A stretch of 64,000 bases of DNA from Devosia oryzisoli (lineage in GTDB: Bacteria > Pseudomonadota > Alphaproteobacteria > Rhizobiales > Devosiaceae), in the NCBI RefSeq assembly GCF_014837245.1, contig NZ_JACYFU010000001.1, forward strand, positions 806,001 to 870,000. The letters run 5' to 3'. This document shows positions 21,221 through 31,586 of the stretch, piece after piece. Position 1 is the first letter of the stretch, and each line of letters begins with the position of its first letter. The position numbers and the translations under genes are program-made. A model generated the notes under the pieces. That model saw only the letters and a list, made by a program, of their open reading frames with translations, was not told the origin of the DNA and made no database searches.

Positions 21221-22390
21221 ATGGACGTCATAGTTTCCACAAATGCGCTCGCCGAATTCTGCGCGCGCGCAGCCCAATACGAGTTCGTTACGGTCGATAC
21301 CGAGTTTCTTCGAGAGACTACCTATTGGCCCCGTCTATGCCTGATCCAGGTGGCGACGGACGACGAGGCGGTTCTCATCGATCCGCTGGCGCCAGACATC
21401 CGGCTCACCCCTTTCTTCGAGCTTCTCGCCGATGAGAAGGTGACGAAGGTGTTCCATGCGGCCCGGCAGGACATCGAAATCTTCGTCAAGCTTGCCGGCA
21501 CGGTCCCAACCAACATCTTCGACACCCAAGTCGCGGCGAGCGTCTGCGGCTTCGGCGATAGCGTCTCTTATGACAACCTCGTCCGTGCTATCTGCAAGGT
21601 CGAACTCGACAAGTCCTCTCGCTTCACTGATTGGTCCGCACGTCCTCTGTCGGAAAAGCAGAGGACCTACGCGCTCGCCGATGTCACCTATCTGCGCGAC
21701 ATCTATCGGGAACTGCGCGAGCAGGTGAAGGCGACGAAGCGATCGGCATGGGTGGAAGACGAATTATCCACGCTGCGCAGCATCGACACCTACGTGATTC
21801 AGCCGGAGCAGGCGTGGCAGCGCCTCAAGATGCGCTTCAACCGTTCCAGAGATTTGGCGGCTCTCAAGGTCTTGGCCGCCTGGAGGGAGCGTCGGGCGCA
21901 GGAAACCGACCAGCCGCGCAGCCGCATCCTCAAGGATGACGTGCTTGCCGATCTCGCGGTCCAGCGTCCGCAGTCGGCGGAAGCCTTCGAGAAATTGCGC
22001 ACGGTGCCGAGAGGCTTTGGGCGAAGCGCTGCCGCAGGCGAAATCATCGCCCTGATGAAGGACATAGAGGCGCTTCCCAAGGCCGCCCTCCCGTCCCTGC
22101 CCGACCGTCACCGAGGCCCGTCTCCGAAGGGAGCGGTCGGCGATCTGATCCGCGTCCTGCTCAAGGCTGTGGCGGAGCAACATGGTGTTGCGGCACGCAT
22201 CATCGCCACCTCGGACGAGATCGATGCGCTAGTGCTCGATGACGAGGCCGACGTCCCCGCGCTCAAGGGCTGGCGGCGCAAGCTTTTCGGGGACAAGGCG
22301 CTTGCCATAAAGCATGGGCGGATCGGCCTCGTGGCCACTCGCAAGGGCATCATCGAGTTTGCGGTGAACCCGGCAGAGGCCGCTGAGTAG
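21221..22390 (+). CDS. rnd: Ribonuclease D
   Basis: 3'-5' exoribonuclease of the DEDDy family that trims tRNA and other stable RNA precursors. It has 389 residues. Exo I is VDTEFLRETTYWPRLCLIQ, Exo II is FDTQVAASVCGFGDSVSYDNL, and Exo III is TYALADVTYLRDIYREL with the catalytic Tyr and Asp. HRDC-type helical domains follow (about 205-290 and later). It is divergent from aspS across 172 bases and convergent with ppx, whose end lies two bases away (22392). Confidence 0.94.
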   Translation: MDVIVSTNALAEFCARAAQYEFVTVDTEFLRETTYWPRLCLIQVATDDEAVLIDPLAPDIRLTPFFELLADEKVTKVFHAARQDIEIFVKLAGTVPTNIFDTQVAASVCGFGDSVSYDNLVRAICKVELDKSSRFTDWSARPLSEKQRTYALADVTYLRDIYRELREQVKATKRSAWVEDELSTLRSIDTYVIQPEQAWQRLKMRFNRSRDLAALKVLAAWRERRAQETDQPRSRILKDDVLADLAVQRPQSAEAFEKLRTVPRGFGRSAAAGEIIALMKDIEALPKAALPSLPDRHRGPSPKGAVGDLIRVLLKAVAEQHGVAARIIATSDEIDALVLDDEADVPALKGWRRKLFGDKALAIKHGRIGLVATRKGIIEFAVNPAEAAE

Positions 22391-22391
22391 A

Positions 22392-23933
22392 TTACCCGAC
22401 GACGACCTTTGCGCCCTTGTGACCCGCAACATCGGCGAACTGGCTCATCCTGTTCCGCAGGTGGTCTGCGTCCAGGAACGCATAGTCAGCGGGAAGATGC
22501 AGCACGAGCGTTGAATCCTGCACCTCGAAATGGATCCGAGGCAGTATGCCGGGCATGGCCGCTGTTATCGGGTAAGCCACCCGCATAAGCGTTCCAAGCA
22601 GCTTGGCCCGATCCGACTGCGCCTTTGACGAAAGACGTGTCAGCGATCGGCCCGACTTGGTTTTTAGGCCCTCGTATCGAATGGCGATGGTGTGGGCCAG
22701 AAACGCTCGCCCCGGATGGTCAACTCCTGTCAGTGAGCCATAGGCGACAGCGTCAACGCTTTGGGGCGCACGATAGTCAGGGTGCGATCGCCAGCCAATA
22801 TCGGCGAGGAGGCAGGCTACGGTACGCAGCCGCGCTTCGTCATTGCTCTCGGTGATCCCGGCCGCTGAGAGGTACTTGCCGGTGAATTCCACCAGATCAT
22901 TTCCATGCGCCGGGGAGCGGGAGCGGAGGATGGAAAGCTCTTCGGCCCCTTGGATAAGGGGATCGATGCTCATCTCTGCAGGGTCGAGCATGCCGAAGAG
23001 GTAGCCCTCACGGACGCCCAAAGCGGAGAAAATGACAGCCTCGAACCGGCCAGCCTTCAAGATTTCTGACAGCACAGCCGCGCCGAACGGCACCAGGTCG
23101 CGCCGGGAACTGCTGACGCCTGCAGAACCCGGATAGGTCTTAAGCGATCCTGCAGCGACGATTGTGTCACAGACTTCGATCATGGTGCCGGCCTTGACCG
23201 AATAGTCCTGAACCATGTGCAGCGGGTAGTCGACAAGACCCTGGTGCAACTTGGCCAGGGAACGCCAGGTCCCACCGATCGCTGCGAATGTCTGTCCCGG
23301 TTCGACAGTCTGAAGAAGCGAGGCCGCCAGACGCTTACGGACGATCTGGGCGGCCTGACGCGGATCGCCATCGGCATCGTCCTGCAGGCGGATCACGCCG
23401 AGTTCGAACGAAACGCCGCTCGTGTCGATGCCCCTGTCGACGTGGGAGAGTTCAAGGCTACCGCCACCCAGGTCGCCTGCCAGTCCGACAAAACCCGGAA
23501 TACCCGCGACCACGCCCAATGACGCAAAATGGGCTTCCTCTTCTCCAGAGAGAACGTGAACCGGGACTTCCATGAGGTTTTCGACGGACGCCACGAACTC
23601 CTCGCGATTGGACGCGTCGCGAACCGCAGAGGTGGCCAGGATATACACCTTGCCGACGCGCATCATGCGCGCGACAAGCGCGAAGCGCTTTATCGCGTCG
23701 AGCGCCTTGGCGACGTTGGCCTCAGCGAGCTTGCCGCTTTGCGCGATCCCCCGCCCCAGCGCACACGCCGATTTCTCGTTGTAGAGCTGAGTCAGGGCCC
23801 GCGCGTGGCGTTCGTACACCACGAGGCGCACCGAATTGGAGCCAATGTCGAGTACGGCCACGGGCTGGGCACCCTTGATGCGGCCCTGTGCAGTCGGGTC
23901 GGCGTCAACGCCCCAGAATTGTGTCAAGCTCAA
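22392..23933 (-). CDS. ppx: Exopolyphosphatase, Ppx/GppA family
   Basis: Degrades inorganic polyphosphate (or pppGpp, as both activities occur in the family), in balance with the kinase encoded immediately upstream. It has 513 residues. The ASKHA-fold N-terminus is [17 protein letters not shown], and the second phosphate-binding loop is [18 protein letters not shown]-terminal HD-like region follows. The start at 23933 is a TTG that overlaps the ppk stop as TTGA; a GTG at 23861, right before AVLDIG, is a possible shorter start. The coupling with ppk supports polyphosphate as the substrate. Confidence 0.93.
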   Translation of the reverse strand: MSLTQFWGVDADPTAQGRIKGAQPVAVLDIGSNSVRLVVYERHARALTQLYNEKSACALGRGIAQSGKLAEANVAKALDAIKRFALVARMMRVGKVYILATSAVRDASNREEFVASVENLMEVPVHVLSGEEEAHFASLGVVAGIPGFVGLAGDLGGGSLELSHVDRGIDTSGVSFELGVIRLQDDADGDPRQAAQIVRKRLAASLLQTVEPGQTFAAIGGTWRSLAKLHQGLVDYPLHMVQDYSVKAGTMIEVCDTIVAAGSLKTYPGSAGVSSSRRDLVPFGAAVLSEILKAGRFEAVIFSALGVREGYLFGMLDPAEMSIDPLIQGAEELSILRSRSPAHGNDLVEFTGKYLSAAGITESNDEARLRTVACLLADIGWRSHPDYRAPQSVDAVAYGSLTGVDHPGRAFLAHTIAIRYEGLKTKSGRSLTRLSSKAQSDRAKLLGTLMRVAYPITAAMPGILPRIHFEVQDSTLVLHLPADYAFLDADHLRNRMSQFADVAGHKGAKVVVG

Positions 23934-26095
23934 GCCTCGTCGCTATCGCCCATGCCCGCGCTGCCGCGACCTGAGAGAGAAGGGTTGGTCATGAAATAGT
24001 CGTGAGCGTTGAAGGGTTCCTGCCCTTCTTCAAGACGGATGCGGTGTGAGCTGCCATCGGGCAGCACTTCCCAACTCTGCTGGTTGTCCTTGAGATAGGC
24101 AACCAAGATCCGGTCGAGGATCTGCTTATGGACAGTATTGTTCAGGATCGGGACCATAACCTCCACCCGGCCATCCAGGTTTCGACCCATGATGTCGGCT
24201 GAGGAAATATACACTTTGGCGCGCGGGGATGGCATCGCCTCGCCATTGCCGAAGCAATAAATGCGGCTGTGCTCGAGGAAGCGGCCGACAACCGATTTGA
24301 CGCGGATGTTGTCTGAGAATCCGGGGATGCCCGGCCGCAAGCAGCAGATTCCGCGCACAATGAGGTCCACCTTCACGCCCGCCTGGCTCGCGTCATAAAG
24401 GGCGTCGATGACCTCGGGATCGACCAGCGAATTCATCTTGAGAAGGATCGCCGCCGGCTGGCCGCTTCGCGCCATTTCCATTTCGCGGGCAATATTGTCC
24501 AAGAGGGTCTGGCGCAAATTGACCGGGGAGACGGCGATGGTTTCCAGCTCCGTGGGACGGGCGTAGCCGGTGATGAAGTTGAATACGCGCGCCACATCGC
24601 GCGTGATAGCCGGGTCAATGGTGAAATAGCTGAGGTCGGTATAGATTTTGGCGGTGATCGGGTGGTAGTTGCCGGTGCCGATATGGCAATAGCTCACCAG
24701 CTTCCCCTTCTCCCGCCGAACGACCTGGCTCAGCTTGGCGTGCGTCTTGAGTTCAATGAACCCAAACACAACCTGCGCCCCTGCCCGCTCGAGATCGCGG
24801 GCCCAGCGGATATTGGCTTCCTCGTCAAAGCGAGCCTTGAGCTCCACCAGGCAGGTCACGGACTTGCCCGCCTCGGCCGCCATGATCAGCGCCTTGACGA
24901 TCGGGCTGTCTGACGACGTTCGGTACAGTGTCTGCTTGATGGCCACCACGTCGGGGTCGCGCGCCGCTTGCATGAGGAACTGGGCAACCACGTCGAAGCT
25001 CTCGAAGGGGTGGTGGACCAGGATGTCCTTGGCGCGAATGGCTGCGAAGCTATCACCGTTGTAGTCCCGGATACGCTCGGGGAAGCGCGCGTGGTAGGGT
25101 TGGAACTTGAGGTCCGGGCGATCGACATCGCAGATCTTGCGCGCGTCGGACAGGCCCAGGAAGCCATGTACCTCAAAGACGTCGGCTTCCTTGATACCGA
25201 GCTGCTCGCCGATCTGGCGCTTGAGGGCGCGCGGCATGGACCGCTCGAATTCGAGCCGGATGACCTGCCCGCGGCGCCGCTGGCGGAGTGCCGACTCGAA
25301 CTCCACCACAAGGTCCGCGGCCTCGTCGTCGATTTCGATTTCGCTGTCGCGGATGATGCGGAAAGCACCTGACCCGACCACTTCGTGGCCCGGGAACATC
25401 TTGTGGAAGAAGAGCTTGACCAACGTGTCGATGCTCACAACTTCAGTGCGCCCTTCCGAGACCAGGCCCGTGGGCAGGTTGATGAAGCGATCCAGATTGC
25501 CGGGGATGCGGACCAGCGCGGTCAGCGGCTGGTCGCTGTCCGGCCGGCGCAGTTCAAAAGCAAGCGCCAGCCCCAGATTGGGGATGAAGGGAAATGGATG
25601 CGCCGGATCAACCGCGATGGGCGTCAGAACCGGAAATATCTCTTCGCGGAACAGCTTTTGCAGGAACGCCACCTGATCCGTTGTCAGGTCGTCCGCCTCG
25701 TGTATCACCACATTCTGCGCAAAGAGCTCCTCACGCAGGTGCTGCCAGTGGTCCTGCTGCTCGAGTTGCAGATGCTGCGCCAGCGTGGCGATTTCCTGCA
25801 ACTGTTCCGTCGGGGAAAGCCCGTCTGCGCTTTGCTTGGCCAGTCCCGCACGCAGCTGACCTTTCAGCCCCGCCACGCGCACCATGTAGAACTCATCGAG
25901 GTTGTTGGCCGAAATGGATACAAACCGTAGTCGCTCAAGCAGCGGGTGGTTCGGATTGCCTGCCTCTTCGAGCACCCGCATGTTGAACTGCAGCCAGCTG
26001 ACTTCCCGATTGACAAAACGGGCCGGACTCTGGCGCAGCGCCTCGGCATCCGGGCCCGTTGCCTCGGCTTCGGCAATTTCGCTCATGTCATTCAT
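23930..26095 (-). CDS. ppk1: Polyphosphate kinase 1
   Basis: Makes long-chain polyphosphate from ATP and acts at the inner membrane face. The length of 721 is normal for PPK1. The N-terminal domain begins [19 protein letters not shown]; the H1 region has [12 protein letters not shown]; the C-terminal phospholipase-D-like domains contain [13 protein letters not shown] with the probable phospho-histidine, then [18 protein letters not shown]. The ATG at 26095 lies eight bases inside the hdaA end, so hdaA, ppk and ppx are probably one transcription unit, an order I recall from other Rhizobiales. Confidence 0.96.
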   Translation of the reverse strand: MNDMSEIAEAEATGPDAEALRQSPARFVNREVSWLQFNMRVLEEAGNPNHPLLERLRFVSISANNLDEFYMVRVAGLKGQLRAGLAKQSADGLSPTEQLQEIATLAQHLQLEQQDHWQHLREELFAQNVVIHEADDLTTDQVAFLQKLFREEIFPVLTPIAVDPAHPFPFIPNLGLALAFELRRPDSDQPLTALVRIPGNLDRFINLPTGLVSEGRTEVVSIDTLVKLFFHKMFPGHEVVGSGAFRIIRDSEIEIDDEAADLVVEFESALRQRRRGQVIRLEFERSMPRALKRQIGEQLGIKEADVFEVHGFLGLSDARKICDVDRPDLKFQPYHARFPERIRDYNGDSFAAIRAKDILVHHPFESFDVVAQFLMQAARDPDVVAIKQTLYRTSSDSPIVKALIMAAEAGKSVTCLVELKARFDEEANIRWARDLERAGAQVVFGFIELKTHAKLSQVVRREKGKLVSYCHIGTGNYHPITAKIYTDLSYFTIDPAITRDVARVFNFITGYARPTELETIAVSPVNLRQTLLDNIAREMEMARSGQPAAILLKMNSLVDPEVIDALYDASQAGVKVDLIVRGICCLRPGIPGFSDNIRVKSVVGRFLEHSRIYCFGNGEAMPSPRAKVYISSADIMGRNLDGRVEVMVPILNNTVHKQILDRILVAYLKDNQQSWEVLPDGSSHRIRLEEGQEPFNAHDYFMTNPSLSGRGSAGMGDSDEA

Positions 26096-26816
26096 CGCTC
26101 GGCATGTCCCAATCCTGGTGCAGTTCCTCGCCCGACGCCGCCCGGCGCTGTGACAGCGCCTCGGCAGCGACGGCCCGCGTGATGGCCGTACGACGTGCCA
26201 ACGCCAGCCGATCCATCAGCTCGACAAGCGCAGCGACTTCTTCCGGACTGCGCTCCATCCGCGGCACGACATAGCCTATCACCTTGGGATCGACTTGCAC
26301 CTGTCGATCGCCAAAGAGTTTCACGAACATCTGTGACAGTTCAATGTCGTCCGTCACCTCCAGTCGGAAGACCGGGGCACGCCTGAACCTCGAGCGAACA
26401 TCTGCCGTCTTGATCGGCCAGTTCGCCACTTCGTCGCGCGCCGTAAAAAGCAGGGTCCGCTGCCCGCGCAAGGCCTGGTTGAGCAGATGGAACAGCTCGT
26501 GCTCCTCGTATCCTGCCCGGTCCACGTCTTCGACCACGACAGCTCCACGTCCTTCGGAGCCACCGATGTCCCGAAGTGTCTGCGAGGTTGCCACTTCGGC
26601 TTGGCTACGAAGAGCAAAAATCCGCGCAAGATGCGATTTGCCGGAAGCGGCCGGCCCAAGCAGTACCGTCACCCCGTCCGGCCAGTGCGGCCAGGCGAGA
26701 ATCCGGGCGTGGGCCAGGGCGTTGCCGGTGCCGACCAAAAAGTCATCCTCGGCATGCGAAGGTTCGTGAACGAGGTCCAGCGGCAACTGCCGCGGCAGGT
26801 TATCGGGGGGACACAT
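26088..26816 (-). CDS. hdaA: HdaA, DnaA-related regulator of replication initiation
   Basis: A short AAA+ protein of about 242 residues related to DnaA but lacking the C-terminal DNA-binding domain. Proteins of this kind (Hda, HdaA) bind the sliding clamp and promote hydrolysis of DnaA-ATP after initiation. The N-terminus has a clamp-binding-type motif QLPLDL (10-15), as expected for Hda. Walker A is GPAASGKS (54-61), and Walker B VVVEDVD follows. The ATG at 26816 was chosen because it puts the clamp motif at the usual place; the open frame continues to 26882 inside the next gene. It overlaps the AI-2E gene by 17 bases. Confidence 0.85.
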   Translation of the reverse strand: MCPPDNLPRQLPLDLVHEPSHAEDDFLVGTGNALAHARILAWPHWPDGVTVLLGPAASGKSHLARIFALRSQAEVATSQTLRDIGGSEGRGAVVVEDVDRAGYEEHELFHLLNQALRGQRTLLFTARDEVANWPIKTADVRSRFRRAPVFRLEVTDDIELSQMFVKLFGDRQVQVDPKVIGYVVPRMERSPEEVAALVELMDRLALARRTAITRAVAAEALSQRRAASGEELHQDWDMPSDE

Positions 26817-27894
26817 CGCGATCGGGCCCACTCCGCACCGTCCCAAGGTAAAGCGGGCTCTCCTTGTACTTGCGCACGCCATAGCGCACGAGCACCGAGG
26901 CGATGGCGGCCATGGGCACGGCGAGCAACAGCCCCACGAATCCGAATACGGCGCCGAGGGCGAGCAGCGCGAACATCATCCAGACCGGATTGATATTGAT
27001 CGAAGAGCCCACGAGCTTGGGATAGAGGATATTGCCCTCGATGAATTGCCAGAAGAGAAAGATGCCTGCCACCAGCGCAACCATCCAGCCGTTGGGCCAG
27101 AATTGCACGATCGCGATACCCATCGACAGTCCGAAGCCGAATACAGCTCCCACAAAGGGGATGAAGCTCAGAAACCCCGCGAGTAGACCGATGACCAGTC
27201 CGAAGTTGAGACCGACCAGGCTCAGGGCGGTGGCGTAGAAGGCGGCATCGAGCAGCAGCACGCTGCCCTGCCCGCGAATGACGCCAGCCATGGAGTTGTC
27301 GATGTCTTGAAGGATAGTCTTGATCTCGCCCTTGTGCCGCTTGGGCAGCAGGCTATCGACGCCCCGGACCATACCCTCCCAATCGACCAGCATGTAGAAG
27401 GCGATCACGGGGGCGAGCAAGGTGAAGCCCAGCACCGATGCGCCGGTTAGCCCGATGTTCACGAGCTCACCCGGCAATGTTGCTATGAACCCAAGAGCTT
27501 GCCGGGCGAGATCGTTGAGCGTCGTCTGCAACTGCGCCGCCCGCTCAGGCCCCAGCCAATCGTTGACCTCGGGCGACCATTCGGTCACCAACTTCTGCAG
27601 GTCGGCCACATAGCGTGGCAGGCGCTGGATCAGCCCTACGATCTGCTGCCCGACCAACGGAACAAACATGAAGAATACGCTGATCACGATCGTGAGGACG
27701 CAGATCAGAACCACGACAGTCGCCCATGTGCGGCTGAAGTGCCACTTCTGAAGTTGGTTGACGAGCGGATTGAGCAGATAGGCAAGCGCGATGCCGACGA
27801 CGAACGGCAGCAGGATCCCGCGGAATATCCAGAGAATTAGGATCAACGCGACCAGCAGGCCGATCCAGACGAGCACTTGGTTTCTCAGCGTCAT
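26800..27894 (-). CDS. AI-2E family transporter (PerM-like permease)
   Basis: A polytopic membrane protein of 364 residues in the AI-2E/PerM family. N-terminal helices (VLVWIGLLVALILILWIF, then ILLPFVVGIALAYLL) are followed by the soluble insertion with LPRYVADLQKLVTEW and a second membrane block ending WMMFALLALGAVFGFVGLLLAVPMAAIASVLV. Seven to eight helices are visible. Transport of autoinducer-2 is only shown for a few members; some homologues move Na+/H+ or other solutes, so the substrate is open. The ATG at 27894 directly precedes the first helix. The 3' end overlaps hdaA. Confidence 0.85.
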   Translation of the reverse strand: MTLRNQVLVWIGLLVALILILWIFRGILLPFVVGIALAYLLNPLVNQLQKWHFSRTWATVVVLICVLTIVISVFFMFVPLVGQQIVGLIQRLPRYVADLQKLVTEWSPEVNDWLGPERAAQLQTTLNDLARQALGFIATLPGELVNIGLTGASVLGFTLLAPVIAFYMLVDWEGMVRGVDSLLPKRHKGEIKTILQDIDNSMAGVIRGQGSVLLLDAAFYATALSLVGLNFGLVIGLLAGFLSFIPFVGAVFGFGLSMGIAIVQFWPNGWMVALVAGIFLFWQFIEGNILYPKLVGSSININPVWMMFALLALGAVFGFVGLLLAVPMAAIASVLVRYGVRKYKESPLYLGTVRSGPDRDVSPR

Positions 27895-28028
27895 GACGTC
27901 GGGCAGCCCTTGCGCACGGGTACTTGAAAAGCTATCAGGCCGTCTAACGGCAGCCACCGAAAAATTCAACCAGACCGGTTCGCGATCAGCGCTTAGCGCA
28001 CGCAATCCCCAGCATGGCGAGAAGGCTC

Positions 28029-29105
28029 ATGTCCGACGCGGAAAACCTGCCATCAAACGCCCTGTCCTACAAGCGGGCCGGTGTCGATATCGATGCCGGC
28101 AATGCGCTTGTCGAGGCCATCAAGCCGGCGGTTCGGTCCACGCGCCGGCCCGGAGCTGATGGTGAAATCGGTGGATTTGGTGGGCTTTTCGATCTCAAGG
28201 CGGCGGGCTTCGTCGATCCGGTTCTCGTCGCGGCAAACGATGGCGTCGGCACCAAGCTCAAGATCGCGATCGACACGGGCCGCCACGACACAATCGGCCA
28301 GGATCTGGTGGCCATGTGCGTCAACGACCTGGTCGTCCAGGGCGCGGAGCCGTTGTTTTTTCTCGATTACTTCGCCACGGGCAAACTTGACGTGGCACAA
28401 GGCCAAGCCATTGTCGAAGGCATCGCCCACGGATGCCGCCTTGCCGGCTGTGCCTTGATCGGCGGCGAAACGGCCGAAATGCCAGGCATGTACCGGGATG
28501 GCGACTACGATCTCGCCGGGTTTGCGGTTGGCGCTGCGGAACGGAACGCGCTTCTGCCCCGTCCGGACATTGCCGCCGGCGACATGTTGGTCGCCCTCGC
28601 CTCTTCGGGCATTCACTCAAATGGCTATTCACTGGTCCGGAAGATCGTCGAATTGTCCGGCCTCCCGTGGGACGCCCCTGCCCCGTTTGCGCTCGGTTCG
28701 ACCCTCGCAGAGGCCCTGCTCACGCCGACCCGCATCTACGTGAAGTCGATCCTCACCGCGCTCGATGCCGGCCTCTCGGTGAAGGCGCTGGCCCATATCA
28801 CCGGCGGCGGTTTCATCGACAACATTCCGCGTGTCCTCCCCAAGCATCTGGCGGCCGACATCGATCTGGCAGCCGTGCAGACGCCCGGCGTCTTTGGCTG
28901 GCTCGCGAAAGTCGGCGGCATGGATCAGCGCGAAATGCTGCGCACATTCAACTGTGGCGTAGGGATGCTGATCGCTGTCGGTCCGCACGATGCGGACGCC
29001 TTGGTTGACCTTCTCAATCAGGCGGGAGAACAAGCCAGCATTGTCGGTACTCTTGTCGAGCGGACAGGCGAACAGGTGACGTTCCGGGGCACGCTGTCCC
29101 TGTGA
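28029..29105 (+). CDS. purM: Phosphoribosylformylglycinamidine cyclo-ligase (AIR synthetase)
   Basis: Fifth step of purine biosynthesis: ATP-dependent closure of FGAM to aminoimidazole ribotide. It has 358 residues from the ATG at 28029, which follows GAAGG; an upstream in-frame ATG at 28014 adds five. Typical sequence is [20 protein letters not shown], then [38 protein letters not shown] and [22 protein letters not shown]. It is divergent from the AI-2E gene over 134 bases and overlaps purN by four bases. Confidence 0.96.
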   Translation: MSDAENLPSNALSYKRAGVDIDAGNALVEAIKPAVRSTRRPGADGEIGGFGGLFDLKAAGFVDPVLVAANDGVGTKLKIAIDTGRHDTIGQDLVAMCVNDLVVQGAEPLFFLDYFATGKLDVAQGQAIVEGIAHGCRLAGCALIGGETAEMPGMYRDGDYDLAGFAVGAAERNALLPRPDIAAGDMLVALASSGIHSNGYSLVRKIVELSGLPWDAPAPFALGSTLAEALLTPTRIYVKSILTALDAGLSVKALAHITGGGFIDNIPRVLPKHLAADIDLAAVQTPGVFGWLAKVGGMDQREMLRTFNCGVGMLIAVGPHDADALVDLLNQAGEQASIVGTLVERTGEQVTFRGTLSL

Positions 29106-29689
29106 GCCGCGCCAAGGTCGCAGTGCTCATTTCCGGCCGTGGCTCCAACATGGCCGCCTTGCTCGATGCGACAAAGGCTGCGGATTACCCGGCCGAAATC
29201 GTCGGCGTGCTGTCCAACAAGGCAGCGGCAGGCGGACTCGATATTGCAGCCTCCCACGGAATTGCCACTGCATCCCTTGCGCAGAGCAGGTTCCCAACCC
29301 GGGAAATGTTCGAAGACACCATGACTAAGGTTCTGGAAAGCTGGGAAGTGGATTTCATCTGCCTTGCGGGCTTTATGCGCATCCTGGGCGAAGACTTCGT
29401 CAACCGTTGGCGCGGCCGAATGATCAACATTCATCCCTCGCTGTTGCCGGCCTATCGCGGGCTCCATACCCATGAACGCGCCTTGGCCGATGGCGTGACG
29501 GAACACGGCTGCACAGTGCACTTCGTCACACCGGGTCTCGACGAAGGTCCCTCCATCCTGCAGGCGCGTGTTCCGGTTTTGCCCGGGGACACCCCCGAAT
29601 CCCTTTCGGCGCGCGTTCTCGAACAGGAGCACCGGCTTTATCCCGAAGCGCTGCGCCTGCTTGCCTCAGGCCAAGTGGCTTTGGCGTAG
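29102..29689 (+). CDS. purN: Phosphoribosylglycinamide formyltransferase PurN
   Basis: 10-formyl-tetrahydrofolate-dependent GAR transformylase, the third purine step. It has 195 residues. The N-terminal phosphate loop is [16 protein letters not shown], and the catalytic Asn-His-Asp are provided by [18 protein letters not shown] and [11 protein letters not shown]. The start is a GTG overlapping the purM stop as GTGA, giving translational coupling in a purM-purN pair. Confidence 0.95.
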   Translation: MSRAKVAVLISGRGSNMAALLDATKAADYPAEIVGVLSNKAAAGGLDIAASHGIATASLAQSRFPTREMFEDTMTKVLESWEVDFICLAGFMRILGEDFVNRWRGRMINIHPSLLPAYRGLHTHERALADGVTEHGCTVHFVTPGLDEGPSILQARVPVLPGDTPESLSARVLEQEHRLYPEALRLLASGQVALA

Positions 29690-29849
29690 GGCTTAGCGGC
29701 GATGAACGGCGCACGTTCCGTTTGATAGGCACAAGCCGGCTAGGCTCCCTTCCCTCCATCAGCGGCGTTGATGCCAGCCATCGTCAAAATCGGTTCGACG
29801 TCGTGTGCCACACGGCGTAGCTTGGCGCCCTTTTTAGAAGGGGCCCAAC

Positions 29850-30743
29850 ATGAATTTGCGCGACTGGTTCTGGATCATCTTGCTGGGCGCCATCTGGGGC
29901 TGCTCGTTCATCTTCAACGCCATTCTCATTCGCGAACTGGGACCGCTGTGGGTCACTACACTACGCGTCTCAATCGGCGCGCTGGGGTGCTGGGGCGTGC
30001 TTGTGGTCCTCCGGAAGCCTGTGCCCCGCGATCCCGGACTTTGGTTGAAGCTCGGCGGGCTCGGCATCGTTGCCTATGCCATTCCATTCGCGCTTTTCCC
30101 ACTGGCACAATCCAGCCTCGCGAGCGGCGTGGCGGCGATCATCAACGCGTTGACGCCGATGACGACGGCGATCATTTCTCACTTCTGGATCGGCGGAGAA
30201 CGTGCGGACCGCACCAAGTTCACTGGCGTGGCAATCGGCTTTGTGGGCGCTGCCATCCTTGTCTCTCCCGCTCTTTCCAGCGGTGGCGAATCTCACCTCT
30301 GGGCAGTGCTTGCCTGCCTTGGCGCCACTTTGTGCTATGCGCTCTCGCTTAACATCACCCGCAGCTTCAAGCATATCGAACCGACCGCGTTTGCGGCGAT
30401 TGCGCTCACCGGTGCCGCCGTGGTTTCCGTGCCGGTGGCGCTCATTGTGGAAGGCGTGCCGCACGTCGCTCGTAGCGAGACATGGGGCGCGGCGCTGGCT
30501 ATCGGCCTGTTGTCCACGGCCTTCACCTTCCAGGTCATGTATCGCATCCTGCCGCGAGTGGGCGCCACGAACTTCGCCACCACCACCTTCGTCGCACCGA
30601 TCTCGGCTCTGGTGCTAGGGGTGCTGCTTCTCGGAGAAGCGGTCGCGCCGGTGCAGATCGTGGGGATGCTGGTGATCTTTTCCGGCCTCCTGTTCATCGA
30701 CGGGCGCATCCGAATCCTCTGGCGGCGGCGCGCTGCGGCTTGA
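29850..30743 (+). CDS. EamA/DMT-superfamily permease
   Basis: A 297-residue polytopic protein of the drug/metabolite transporter superfamily with ten predicted helices in two EamA repeats. The first repeat starts DWFWIILLGAIWGCSFIFNAI; the second begins near AVLACLGATLCYALSLNITR. It ends with a short basic tail RILWRRRAAA, typical of an inside C-terminus. The direction and substrate (amino acid or metabolite efflux is common) cannot be deduced. It stands alone 160 bases after purN; nothing notable was seen in that gap. Confidence 0.87.
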   Translation: MNLRDWFWIILLGAIWGCSFIFNAILIRELGPLWVTTLRVSIGALGCWGVLVVLRKPVPRDPGLWLKLGGLGIVAYAIPFALFPLAQSSLASGVAAIINALTPMTTAIISHFWIGGERADRTKFTGVAIGFVGAAILVSPALSSGGESHLWAVLACLGATLCYALSLNITRSFKHIEPTAFAAIALTGAAVVSVPVALIVEGVPHVARSETWGAALAIGLLSTAFTFQVMYRILPRVGATNFATTTFVAPISALVLGVLLLGEAVAPVQIVGMLVIFSGLLFIDGRIRILWRRRAAA

Positions 30744-30800
30744 CCGCAATCAAGGGGAACTCTCCATAGGGTGTTACGTTCGCCGCCAGAGGAGAACGCC

Positions 30801-30995
30801 ATGCCGAATCCGCCCATTGATCCGCCCGCACCGGAAGTAACGCCGCAGCCGGAGCCCCCGCAACCGCAACCGGTCGACCCGGTGCCTCTGGGCCCGCTTG
30901 AGATTCCCACGCCTGATCAACCGCTGGAAGAACCCGCCCCGTCCCCGATACCAGAAATTGCGCCAGGCGATGTTCCACAACCGAGGAAAGTCTGA
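30801..30995 (+). CDS. Small proline-rich protein of unknown function (first of a coupled pair)
   Basis: A 64-residue protein that I do not recognise. About a third is proline, with glutamate and glutamine between (PNPPIDPPAPEVTPQPEPP, then PQPQPVDPVP). It is predicted disordered, with no signal peptide or membrane helix. A strong ribosome-binding site AGAGGAG lies about six bases before the ATG. The stop overlaps the next start by one base (TGATG), so the two small genes are coupled, which supports both being real. Function unknown. Confidence 0.6.
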   Translation: MPNPPIDPPAPEVTPQPEPPQPQPVDPVPLGPLEIPTPDQPLEEPAPSPIPEIAPGDVPQPRKV

Positions 30996-31183
30996 TGGCC
31001 GATCCGCACAAGCACGACCCGAAGATACCCCACAATCATCCGGAGCCAGCGCCCCCGATGCCGGTTCACCTGCCCACTGGCGATGCGGACAATCCGCATA
31101 CCTCCCCGCTTCGGCATGATCAGGACACCGAGCGTCCCGACCCCGCCCTTCCGCCGGAGCCCGGACACGATATCAACCCCTAG
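30995..31183 (+). CDS. Small His/Pro-rich protein of unknown function (second of a coupled pair)
   Basis: A 62-residue acidic protein rich in Pro, His and Asp (ADPHKHDPKIPHNHPEPAPP at the start). It is predicted disordered. The ATG overlaps the previous stop and has GAGGAAAG upstream inside the first gene. The His/Asp content could bind metals, but that is a guess. Its last four bases overlap the end of the convergent OsmC-family gene. I know no family name for it. Confidence 0.55.
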   Translation: MADPHKHDPKIPHNHPEPAPPMPVHLPTGDADNPHTSPLRHDQDTERPDPALPPEPGHDINP

Positions 31184-31578
31184 GTGGTCGTCACGGTAAC
31201 CGGGAAGCCGCGTTGAACGGAGCTCGCCACCGTCGATTCGCTGGCAGCGCGGGCGATGAGGCCAGCGATATCGCCCCGCCCCGTTACAAGAGGGGTAAGA
31301 CGGGCAGCTGTGACCAATGACGGCGTTCCGGCCAAGTCGATTTCCACGTCTACCGAGATTCTATCGATCTCTACGCCAAGGGCTTCTGCGAGATAGCGCA
31401 GGTCGTTGCAGAAACACCCTCCGATGGCGAGGGCGATCATCTGGCCGCCGTTGAAGCCCAGTCCCATGCCTCCGGCCCGTCCCTCCGGCCGGTCGATCAC
31501 CACTGTATGTCCCGCCGCCCATCCCATGGCAGCCTGAGTGTCTGGGATGCTGCGCAAAGAGACACTCATGGTGGTCAT
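31180..31578 (-). CDS. OsmC family protein
   Basis: A 132-residue protein of the OsmC/Ohr fold, which includes thiol-dependent peroxide reductases. The helix NGGQMIALAIGGCFCNDLRYLAEALG matches the family's central helix with its conserved Cys in GGC. A second redox cysteine is close by (CFC) rather than at the usual distant place, so peroxidase activity is not certain. It lies nine bases upstream-side of gatB's end on the same strand, though the two transcripts may be independent. Confidence 0.78.
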   Translation of the reverse strand: MTTMSVSLRSIPDTQAAMGWAAGHTVVIDRPEGRAGGMGLGFNGGQMIALAIGGCFCNDLRYLAEALGVEIDRISVDVEIDLAGTPSLVTAARLTPLVTGRGDIAGLIARAASESTVASSVQRGFPVTVTTT

Positions 31579-31586
31579 GGCGGGCG

